A stretch of 21,912 bases of DNA. Origin: CAZEJK01 sp964512045 (GTDB lineage Bacteria > Acidobacteriota > Thermoanaerobaculia > Thermoanaerobaculales > Sulfomarinibacteraceae). This document shows, one piece after another, positions 15,383 through 21,912 of this stretch (within the stretch, counting starts at the first letter, position 1; each line of letters begins with the position of its first letter). The DNA lies in the NCBI GenBank assembly GCA_964512045.1, contig CAZEJK010000078.1, forward strand, positions 1 to 21,912, given 5' to 3'. Made by a program: the position numbers and the translations under genes. The notes under the pieces are model-generated. The model ran no database searches, was not told the DNA's origin, and saw only the letters and a list, made by a program, of their open reading frames with translations.

Positions 15383-16273
15383 TCACTCTCCTTCATCAAC
15401 CTCACTGGAGGCTGGGAAGTAGTCGTTCGAGGAGGCGAGCATCGCCTCAGCCTGCTGCTGGGCCAACACGTTGGCGAGCGTACGATCGGGCTCGATGGGG
15501 TCTGCGTCGAGCACCTCGCGGCACAGGCGGTCGTGGAGCTGCTTGTCGAACACTGTGCGGGCGTAGTGTCGAGCGAACAGGACCTTGGCCATCAGGTTGC
15601 GACCGTCGCCAAGCTCGATCGCCCGCTCGAAGTGACGCCGGCCCTGCTCCGGCTTGCCGCCCAGAGAGGCCGGCAGCAGCGATGAGAGAACGCCGAGATA
15701 GAGCTCGGCATCGCCCTCGGCGTAGGCTGGGTCGATGGCGAGGACTCTCTGGATCATCGCCTCCACGCGTGCCTTGTCGCCAACTGCTGCCCAGTCGTCG
15801 CGGTGGATCTGAATCCACGTGGCCCACGCGGCAGCGGTCTCGTAGAGGGCCTCCACGTGCTGTGGCGACACCGCCTGCACCGTTGCTTCGAACTCGTCAA
15901 ACGGCGCTCGCCACCGCCCGCAGAAGCCTCTCTCGAGCTCGCACAGGGCGCTCCTGGCGTGCTCGAGACCGGTTGTGGCAAGGACTGAGGCGCGTCCCTG
16001 GGCCTCGACGAAGGTTCCGGCGTAGGTGGAGTACAGCGTGGCCGCGGCGAGCCGGAGCTTCGGGTCGTCGGGGTTCTCCTGGACCAGAGCGTCGAGCAGA
16101 ATCAGGTACGCCGGCGCCCCGTCACGGATCAGCTCGGGATCCCGCTGGTTCAGCATCGCGTCGGACAGGCTTCCGGCCAGCCGGTTGGTGGTCCGCGAGA
16201 CGATCGCGGAGCATCCCGCACCGAAAAGGGCGATGACGAGGAGAAGTGCTGCGATGAGCTTTTGTTGCCACAT
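15383..16273 (-). CDS. TatT-type TPR lipoprotein of a TRAP transporter
   Basis: 296 residues. The N-terminus is a lipoprotein signal with C21 (ALFGAGCSAIVSR). The rest is helical with TPR-like repeats, for example PAYLILLDALVQENPDDPKLRLAAATLYSTYAG and GGKPEQGRRHFERAIELGDGRNLMAKVLFARHYA. This matches the TRAP transporter TatT component family, whose founder is Treponema Tp0956. TatT is thought to bind the periplasmic binding protein and assist ligand transfer. It is the first gene of the operon, directly before dctP. The start at 16273 has only a weak GGA upstream, but the lipobox position supports it. Confidence 0.88.
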   Translation of the reverse strand: MWQQKLIAALLLVIALFGAGCSAIVSRTTNRLAGSLSDAMLNQRDPELIRDGAPAYLILLDALVQENPDDPKLRLAAATLYSTYAGTFVEAQGRASVLATTGLEHARSALCELERGFCGRWRAPFDEFEATVQAVSPQHVEALYETAAAWATWIQIHRDDWAAVGDKARVEAMIQRVLAIDPAYAEGDAELYLGVLSSLLPASLGGKPEQGRRHFERAIELGDGRNLMAKVLFARHYARTVFDKQLHDRLCREVLDADPIEPDRTLANVLAQQQAEAMLASSNDYFPASSEVDEGE

Positions 16274-16361
16274 AGTCTGTATCCAGGTACGAGGGCGCGG
16301 CCGCCACACCCCGAGTAACGCAGGGCATGCCGCGAAGCCTTCCATGCCTGCGTGGGACGAG

Positions 16362-16367
16362 ATTGTA
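16362..16367 (-). promoter_or_regulatory. Candidate -10 box of the TRAP operon
   Basis: Minus-strand TACAAT preceded by TG, about 90 bases upstream of the TatT start, within the 238-base gap after the LtaS-like gene. No good -35 is visible. Confidence 0.35.
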
Positions 16368-16511
16368 CAGTGATCCGCTCCGATGTGGATGCGGAGACCG
16401 AGGAATGACGCGACTGTGACGCCCTGCGATCTCAACATCGGGAACGAGTGGGGTTGTCTCGATGGTGGGCGGGCGGTGCGATCGAGCAGGGATGCGGCGG
16501 CTGGTGATCCG

Positions 16512-19286
16512 TCACGACGCCGAGGAGGCGGTGCGGAGCATCTCGTGCAGCCGCTGCTGTAGGTCGTGACGCAAGGTGTCTGCCGACAGGCGCCGGATCC
16601 GCTGAGCGCGCAGCGTGCCCTCTGCACAGCTGCTGTCTGGGAGAGGGCGATCGGAGGAACGGTCCCAGCATCGCTGTCCCTCGCGTTCCGTCGGGATCCA
16701 GAGCAGCTCCGAGCTCATCCAGCTGTCGTTCATGCCGACCACCGGCCTGGTCGGATCGAGCTCCGGCAACAGGAGGTTGCGGCCGACGAAAGCGAAACGG
16801 CTCGACTCGACGCCGACGGCAGCGAGCAGAGTTGGTGCGATGTCGGTATGGCCGGCGGGCAGCGCGTTGGAGTGGCCCTGTACGCCGGGGATGGCAACGG
16901 CGAACGGGACGCTGTCGCTGGTGTACCAGTCCGGTGCGCGCATGGGAATTCCGGTTGCGGCTGCGATCTCCGCCTCGAACCCGAAGCCGGCGTCGTGATC
17001 GCCCCACACGGCCACCACGGTGCGCTCGTCGAGCCCGCGTGCAGCGAGCCACGCGACGAGCTCGCCCCACGCCTGGTCGAACAGGTGCATGGTGTGCAGG
17101 TAGTTGGCCAGCTCCTCGCTGGGCAGGGACGTCAGATCCAGCCGTCGCAGGTGGTCCGGGAACAGGTCGAACGGGTGATGGAGCGACAGGGTCAGCAGCC
17201 ACGCGCAGAACGGCTCGTCGATTCGCTCCAGACGGGAGGCCATGTGACGGAAGAACGCCCGGTCGTTGAGGCCCCAGCCGACGATCTCGCCGCCGGAGAA
17301 ATCCGTGTCAAACAAGCTGCGCTGGTAGCCGAACGCCGGGTGGGTCACGGCCCGGTTCCAGAACCCGCGCCGAAACGGTACCGCGGAGATCGTGCGCCAG
17401 CCGACGTCGCCAAGGATCTCTGCAAGACCGGTGTAGTCGTTGTCCGGGTGGAGGAATGCCGCCGAGCCATGGGGCATCGGCAGCAGTGAGCACTGGCTGG
17501 CGAGCTCCGCATCCGAGCTGCGTCCATCCGCAGTCTGGTCGCGCATCGTCGTGAACCAGATCGACTGACGCATCCACCGATTGAGGTTGGGAGTGATCTC
17601 CTGACCTTGGACCTCGAGGCCGATGACGAAGTTCTGCAGTGACTCCACCTGGACCATGAGCAGGTTGTGCGCGCCGCCTGATGCCGGGAAGGTGCCGGCA
17701 GCAGCTCGCGATGACCGCGTCGCGTCGAACCAGCTGTAGATCTCCTGAACGCGTCCCTCACGAGGCCCGGGCAAGAGTACCGTGACGATGTACCGTGTCA
17801 GATCGAGGGCATGCGCCGGCAGTGGCCCGATCTCGCTGGCCAACAGCGTCGTCTCGAAGGTCTGACCAACGATGGTGAGGTCAACGGCAGTCATTCCGAG
17901 TGATCCGACAACGGCAACGAGCAGCAGGCCGAGCGCCACCAGCTTTCTGCTCGGATGGTGGTCACGGGCGGCGGCTGCGAGCCAACAGAGCACGATGCCA
18001 GGCACCAACACCACTGCGAGCCACAGGTCCTCCCGTTGGGCGAGTGCAGCGATGCTTGCGGAGACATCGCCGAGCTGGCCCGCCGCGTGGAGCGCGGCCG
18101 GCGAAAGGAGGTCGCCGAAGTAGCGCTGATGGAGGGAGTCCGCCCAGATGAGAGCGAGGGAGAGAGCTCCACAGAGCAGGGCAACGCCCGGCCTCAAGCG
18201 TTTCGGTACGGCGAGGATGGCGAGCATCAGCAGCGCGACGCCAGCGGTCGCGACCGCAACTGGTCCCGTCCGGACCTGCTGATCCGACTGCACGATCAGA
18301 CCCCACGGAACCACGGTCAGGACCGAGGCGAGCCAGAGGATATCGCCGAACGCGATCCAGCCGGCCGAGCGCCGTCGCCAGCGGGAGACCCAGAGACCGG
18401 TAAACAGAGCCGCCACACCGACCAGAACCAGGGCCAGCAATGGGAGACCACTGAGCTGTCGAGGCAGCACCATGACTGGAATCGCGTCAGCGGGGGTCGG
18501 GTCGCGCTGCTCGAACCAGCACACGCCTTCGTGGACCATGTCCCACTGGAGCCGGTACCGGCCCGGGGTCTCGGGAGCACGGAGCCTGGCCTCGACGTGG
18601 ACGGTGTCGCCTGGCCATGTGGCTTTGGGTACCGGTGTGCGCTCACCATCACGTACGACGACGGTGCCGTCCTCGGCACGCCAGTGGTAGGCGACGTTGA
18701 CGTCGCCAAAGGCTGGCCACGGTGTGACTCCGTCGTTTGCGAGACGGATCGGAACCGTGAGCTCGCGGCCGCTGCGGAGCTTCTTCGGAATCGTGCCGTC
18801 CACCAGCGTGAAGGCATGGCTCGGGCCCACGCGGATCACGGTCGGACGTGGTGGCGTCGGGTCGTGTCTGGACACCCAGAACCGGCCTTCGTGGACCACG
18901 TCCCATACCACGCGGTAGGTGCCGGGCTCGGTGGGCGTCTGCAGTCGGGCAGTCATCGCAAGCTGCTCACCTGGTGGCACGCGCTCCGGCAGCGGTGTGC
19001 GGATGCCGTCCCATTGCACGAGTGTGCCGGCGGCGTCGTACCAGTGGGCGGCGACGTTCATCGGGTCACTCGTCTCCCACGGATTGCTGCCGTCGTTGCG
19101 AAGTACCAACCGGACGTCGAGCTGCTGTCCTGCTGCCGCAAGGTGCGGGGTCGTGTTGTCGACCACTGTCAGGCCGATCTCGACCGGGTCGGAAGCGGCG
19201 AAGGGTGCGATCGCGGCAAGAGCGAACGCTGCGAGAAGTGCCCGCGCTCCGACAAGCTGCCACTGACGGTTGACCGTCCGCTCCAT
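16512..19286 (-). CDS. LtaS/OpgB-like sulfatase-fold membrane enzyme with two NBR1-like Ig-like domains
   Basis: 924 residues. After an N-terminal hydrophobic segment (about 12-34) come two related beta domains (about 36-152 and 155-273). Each has an NDGxxPW motif, a WDG/RDGxRTPxP loop, PPG/WPG, and PGxYRxxWDxVHEG, an NBR1-like Ig-like pattern. About six membrane helices follow (280-500). The C-terminal sulfatase domain is exported: VQVESLQNF (E548), DGRSSDAE (S590), HHPFDLFP, and VWGDHDAGFG (D763, H764). These match LtaS metal and nucleophile positions, but the LtaS nucleophile threonine is serine here. Likely activity is phosphoglycerol or similar head-group transfer to an envelope glycan. 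ATG 19286 is chosen (TAGAAT lies 8 bases upstream); TTG 19316 is an alternative. Confidence 0.85.
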   Translation of the reverse strand: MERTVNRQWQLVGARALLAAFALAAIAPFAASDPVEIGLTVVDNTTPHLAAAGQQLDVRLVLRNDGSNPWETSDPMNVAAHWYDAAGTLVQWDGIRTPLPERVPPGEQLAMTARLQTPTEPGTYRVVWDVVHEGRFWVSRHDPTPPRPTVIRVGPSHAFTLVDGTIPKKLRSGRELTVPIRLANDGVTPWPAFGDVNVAYHWRAEDGTVVVRDGERTPVPKATWPGDTVHVEARLRAPETPGRYRLQWDMVHEGVCWFEQRDPTPADAIPVMVLPRQLSGLPLLALVLVGVAALFTGLWVSRWRRRSAGWIAFGDILWLASVLTVVPWGLIVQSDQQVRTGPVAVATAGVALLMLAILAVPKRLRPGVALLCGALSLALIWADSLHQRYFGDLLSPAALHAAGQLGDVSASIAALAQREDLWLAVVLVPGIVLCWLAAAARDHHPSRKLVALGLLLVAVVGSLGMTAVDLTIVGQTFETTLLASEIGPLPAHALDLTRYIVTVLLPGPREGRVQEIYSWFDATRSSRAAAGTFPASGGAHNLLMVQVESLQNFVIGLEVQGQEITPNLNRWMRQSIWFTTMRDQTADGRSSDAELASQCSLLPMPHGSAAFLHPDNDYTGLAEILGDVGWRTISAVPFRRGFWNRAVTHPAFGYQRSLFDTDFSGGEIVGWGLNDRAFFRHMASRLERIDEPFCAWLLTLSLHHPFDLFPDHLRRLDLTSLPSEELANYLHTMHLFDQAWGELVAWLAARGLDERTVVAVWGDHDAGFGFEAEIAAATGIPMRAPDWYTSDSVPFAVAIPGVQGHSNALPAGHTDIAPTLLAAVGVESSRFAFVGRNLLLPELDPTRPVVGMNDSWMSSELLWIPTEREGQRCWDRSSDRPLPDSSCAEGTLRAQRIRRLSADTLRHDLQQRLHEMLRTASSAS

Positions 19287-19294
19287 GATCGGGA

Positions 19295-19300
19295 ATTCTA
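19295..19300 (-). promoter_or_regulatory. Candidate -10 box of the LtaS-like gene
   Basis: Minus-strand TAGAAT preceded by TG, with its last base 9 bases upstream of ATG 19286. No clear -35 or Shine-Dalgarno is visible, so a nearly leaderless mRNA is possible. Confidence 0.35.
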
Positions 19301-19383
19301 CAGGTGCGGGCGGCAAATCCCACCGGTCGAAGATCTCGTACAGCTGCGCGGTCGTGGGACCAGCGCATCCAGAGAGCTGACGC

Positions 19384-19404
19384 GGTTGCGGCCCGCGGCC
19401 GCGT
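19384..19404 (+). repeat. 21-base dispersed repeat, copy 2
   Basis: Begins GGTTGCGGCCC and ends GCGGCCGCGT. It differs from 12522-12542 at one base. It lies in the intergenic space between the LtaS-like gene and the MerR-B12 gene. Confidence 0.5.
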
Positions 19405-19448
19405 CACGGGTATCGGATCGCTGCGTCGCGGTGTCCACGGAAGTTCGC

Positions 19449-19454
19449 TAGACT
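19449..19454 (+). promoter_or_regulatory. Candidate -10 box of the MerR-B12 operon
   Basis: TAGACT, 25 bases before the GTG start, agrees with the -10 consensus at four of six positions. The -35 region is poor. Confidence 0.3.
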
Positions 19455-19478
19455 GGTGGCGGAAACGGAGGCAGGCCA

Positions 19479-20429
19479 GTGACCGGTTGGAACAGCGATG
19501 CCGAGGACGAAGGCGAGCAGCTGTGGGCGATGGGGGCGGTGACCCGGAGGACCGGAATTAGCGAGCACACCCTGCGGGCGTGGGAGCGTCGTTTCGGGTT
19601 TCCAGCTCCTGTCCGGCTCGACTCTGGACACCGGCGGTACCCCGCAGAGCAGGTGCGGCAGCTGGTGTTGATTCAGCGCGCGCTCGAGGCCGGACATCGG
19701 GCCGGTGATGTCGTGCCGCTGCCCAAGGAGCAGCTGCGAGAGCTGGTTCGTACAACCAACACCACTGGCTCTGACGCTCCTGGCGAGCACCCTTCGGAGA
19801 GCGCGTGGGTCGGCGAGGTGCTGGAGGCGGTTCGGGCGTTCGATCAGCAGCGAGTCGGTTCATTGCTGGACCGGGAGGTCGCGCAGCTCGGGGTTCCCGC
19901 CTTCCTTCGAGAGAGGGTCGGACCGTTCCTGCTGGCGGTCGGCGACGCGTGGGCGCGCGATGAGCTGCAGGTGCGTCACGAGCACTTCGCCTCGAGCTTG
20001 CTCGAGAACCGCCTCTGGTCGCTCCGCGAGCGTCTGGAGCGCACCGCACGAGGGCAGCCGGTCATCCTTGCCTGCCTGCCGGACGAGCAGCACGGCCTCG
20101 GGCTGCAGGTGGCGGCGCTTGCGGTGGTATCCGCGGGTCGGCAGGTGCGTGTGCTTGGACCGCAGCTTCCGGTGGAGGAGATCGCTCGGGCCAGCTTCGA
20201 GGTCCATGCGGCGGCTGTGGCGCTGTCGATCTCGATCTTCTCGATCGGTGAGGAGCTCGTGGAGCGAACCGAGGCGCAGGTGGACGAGCTGCGCGAGCTG
20301 GTGCCTCGCTCGGTTCCGCTGTGGCTTGGAGGTGCGGGCGCGAGCGCGCTGGCCAGGGTGCCGGCCAGCGTCGAGGTCCTGCGCACGTTCGACGATCTGG
20401 ATGCGGCAGTGGCGTCCCTGCCGCCGTGA
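19479..20429 (+). CDS. MerR-family regulator with B12-binding domain, CarH/LitR-like
   Basis: 316 residues from GTG 19479, with GGAGG 7 bases upstream. The MerR winged helix (about 15-75) reads MGAVTRRTGISEHTLRAWERRFGFP and SGHRRYPAEQVRQL. A four-helix cap follows and ends W158-x9-E168-H169, the motif that covers the upper face of adenosylcobalamin in CarH. The Rossmann-like B12 domain has DEQHGLG (H205), the ExHxxG lower-ligand motif. All signature positions for adenosylcobalamin sensing are present, so a light- or B12-responsive repressor is likely. It is divergent from the LtaS-like gene and 13 bases from the sigma-54 activator. No carotenoid gene is in the window, and its targets are unknown. 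Confidence 0.9.
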   Translation: MTGWNSDAEDEGEQLWAMGAVTRRTGISEHTLRAWERRFGFPAPVRLDSGHRRYPAEQVRQLVLIQRALEAGHRAGDVVPLPKEQLRELVRTTNTTGSDAPGEHPSESAWVGEVLEAVRAFDQQRVGSLLDREVAQLGVPAFLRERVGPFLLAVGDAWARDELQVRHEHFASSLLENRLWSLRERLERTARGQPVILACLPDEQHGLGLQVAALAVVSAGRQVRVLGPQLPVEEIARASFEVHAAAVALSISIFSIGEELVERTEAQVDELRELVPRSVPLWLGGAGASALARVPASVEVLRTFDDLDAAVASLPP

Positions 20430-20442
20430 GGCGGGCTGAGGA

Positions 20443-21819
20443 GTGAACGGTGAGCAGTCGGACCGGTTCTCCAGGGTGATCCTGGACTCGATTGCGGAGG
20501 GGGTGTTCACCGTCGACCTCGAGTTTCGGATCACCTCGTTCAACCGAGCAGCAGAGGAGATCACCGGCGTCCGACGTGCCGACGCGATCGGCGAGCCGTG
20601 CTGTGAGGTGTTCCGTGCAGATGTCTGTCTGCGCGACTGTGCTCTGGCTCGAACGCTCGATCACGGCGAGCCCGTTGTCGATCAGCCTGTGGAGATCATC
20701 GACGCTGAGGGGGAGCGGATCCCGATATCCGTGTCAACGGCGGTGTTGACTGATGACAGCGGGAGGGTCGTGGGTGGTGTGGAGACGTTTCGGGATCTGT
20801 CAGAGGTGGAGCTTCTCCGACGGCAGCTGAACCAGCAGCGGTCTGCGGTTGAGGCAATCGTCACCTGTGACGAGCAGATGCGGCGCCTCGTCGGTATGCT
20901 CCCGGACGTCGCGCGGAGCGATAGCACGGTTCTGTTAGAGGGAGCCAGCGGAACCGGCAAGGGGCTCTTCGCACGAGCGGTTCACGAGCTCAGTCATCGC
21001 GCGTCCGGACGGCTTGTGGAGCTGAGCTGCGCCGCCTTGCCGGAGACACTGCTGGAGGCGGAGCTGTTTGGGGTGCGTCGAGGGGCGTACACCGGCGCCG
21101 ACCGCGACCGGCCCGGTCGGCTCGACGCAGCAGCCGGTGGCACGCTGTTTCTCGATGAGATCTCGGACCTATCGTCACCGCTTCAGGTGAAGCTGCTGCG
21201 CGTGCTCGAGGATCGTCGCTACGAGCCGCTGGGATCGGTGGAGCCGCAGATCGCCGATGTTCGGGTCGTGGCCGCGACCAACCGTCCGTTAGCCGCGGAG
21301 GTCGAGGCCGGGTCGTTCCGGTCGGACCTTTTCTGGCGTCTGAACGTTGTGCGGCTCGAGCTTCCGCGCCTGGCGGAGCGACCGGATGACATACCGCTGC
21401 TGGTCGACCGGTGTGTTCGGCGGCTCAACGCCCGCACAGGGCGGCGGGTCGACGGCTTCGACGAGGAGGCGATGGCCACGTTGATGCGCTACTCGTTTCC
21501 CGGGAACGTCCGCGAGCTGGAGAACATCGTCGAGCGTGCGTTCGTGCTCTGCCGCGAGCCGATCTTCGGCGTGTCGGCGTTGCCTCCCGAGGTCGCCGCG
21601 TCGGCACGGCCCACGTACCGTGGCGTGTGCGAGGTGACCGCGACTCGGATGGACGCAGCGATGCGGGAGGGAGCTCGCGGACCGCTGTCTGCCGCAGAGG
21701 CCGACACGATCCGTTCGGCGCTTCAACGCAACAGGGGGCACCGTCTCCGTACCGCCAGAGAGCTCGGCATCCATCCCTCGACCCTGTGGCGGAAGATGAA
21801 GCGGCACGGCCTGCTGTGA
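20443..21819 (+). CDS. Sigma-54-dependent activator with a cysteine-bearing PAS domain
   Basis: 458 residues. An N-terminal PAS domain (about 8-120: ILDSIAEGVFTVDLEFRITSFNRAAEEITG) carries C53, C54, C62 and C66. The AAA+ domain (about 145-365) has Walker A GASGTGKG (167-174), ELFG, the sigma-54-contacting loop GAYTGA (214-219), and Walker B GGTLFLDEI. It also has the segments SDLFWRLNVV and FPGNVRELENIVERA. A FIS-type helix-turn-helix ends the protein (RTARELGIHPSTLWRKMKRHGL). There is no receiver domain, so the PAS is the likely input. The start is GTG 20443; a GAGG 11 bases upstream is the only nearby ribosome site. It is probably co-transcribed with the MerR-B12 gene. No clear sigma-54 promoter was found in the window. 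Confidence 0.92.
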   Translation: MNGEQSDRFSRVILDSIAEGVFTVDLEFRITSFNRAAEEITGVRRADAIGEPCCEVFRADVCLRDCALARTLDHGEPVVDQPVEIIDAEGERIPISVSTAVLTDDSGRVVGGVETFRDLSEVELLRRQLNQQRSAVEAIVTCDEQMRRLVGMLPDVARSDSTVLLEGASGTGKGLFARAVHELSHRASGRLVELSCAALPETLLEAELFGVRRGAYTGADRDRPGRLDAAAGGTLFLDEISDLSSPLQVKLLRVLEDRRYEPLGSVEPQIADVRVVAATNRPLAAEVEAGSFRSDLFWRLNVVRLELPRLAERPDDIPLLVDRCVRRLNARTGRRVDGFDEEAMATLMRYSFPGNVRELENIVERAFVLCREPIFGVSALPPEVAASARPTYRGVCEVTATRMDAAMREGARGPLSAAEADTIRSALQRNRGHRLRTARELGIHPSTLWRKMKRHGLL

Positions 21820-21861
21820 CGTTGAAGCGTGACGGCCAGTTGGCGGCTCACGGATCAGCAT

Positions 21862-21877
21862 CTTCGAAAACTCGAAG
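21862..21877 (+). terminator. Small hairpin after the sigma-54 activator
   Basis: CTTCGA-AAAC-TCGAAG, a 6-base stem about 42 bases after the stop codon. There is no immediate T-run, though the sequence becomes T-rich at the window edge. Weak terminator candidate. Confidence 0.3.
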
Positions 21878-21912
21878 CAAAGCGCCTGGGTTGAGTTCTA
21901 AGTTCTTAATTT

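Noticed and set aside
17955..19451. Plus-strand 498-residue frame
   Set aside because: Antisense to the LtaS-like gene, whose Ig-like, membrane and sulfatase motifs are unmistakable.
1..21912. CRISPR array, tRNA, rRNA, transposase or phage genes
   Set aside because: No regularly spaced repeats, tRNA-like cloverleaf sequence, rRNA landmarks or transposase/integrase motifs were seen on reading; a covariance-model tRNA scan was not possible.

Overview
The window is GC-rich bacterial DNA, most likely from a Gram-negative member of the Acidobacteriota. The outer membrane is inferred from an Oar-type TonB-dependent receptor (1-2882, cut by the left edge). The phylum is suggested by a gene matching the 'VWFA-related Acidobacterial' family (6502-8346). 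The phylum call is an inference; no rRNA gene is present to settle it.

Layout, left to right. (1) A TonB-dependent receptor on the minus strand, then about 720 bases with no convincing gene. (2) A plus-strand pair: a DHH-like domain fused to a CPBP/CAAX-protease-like membrane domain (3604-5433), then an exported two-lobed retropepsin-like aspartic protease (5467-6522). (3) A convergent, exported VWFA-domain protein. (4) A plus-strand iron operon, dtxR-feoA-feoB (8545-12037). It has a TTGACA promoter and a DtxR-type operator over its start, so it looks autoregulated. (5) A 500-base gap holding a decayed GxxExxY gene between perfect 17-base inverted repeats. (6) A minus-strand TRAP transporter operon with a TatT lipoprotein (TatT-DctP-DctQ-DctM), translationally coupled throughout. 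(7) A minus-strand LtaS/sulfatase-fold membrane enzyme with two NBR1-like Ig-like domains. (8) A divergent plus-strand pair: a MerR-B12 regulator with the CarH photoreceptor motifs and a PAS-AAA-FIS sigma-54 activator with a cysteine cluster.

How the genes may work together. The receptor and FeoAB are outer- and inner-membrane uptake steps, but only FeoAB is clearly tied to iron here. The TRAP operon takes up an unknown ligand, and its binding protein lacks the usual carboxylate-binding arginine. The last two genes look like a sensor pair that could link light, B12 or redox state to sigma-54 transcription. The least explained module is the DHH-CPBP fusion beside the aspartic protease, which could be a two-protease membrane pathway gated by a cytoplasmic domain. 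The GxxExxY remnant is the only clear mobile-type scar. No tRNA, rRNA, CRISPR array or transposase gene was seen.
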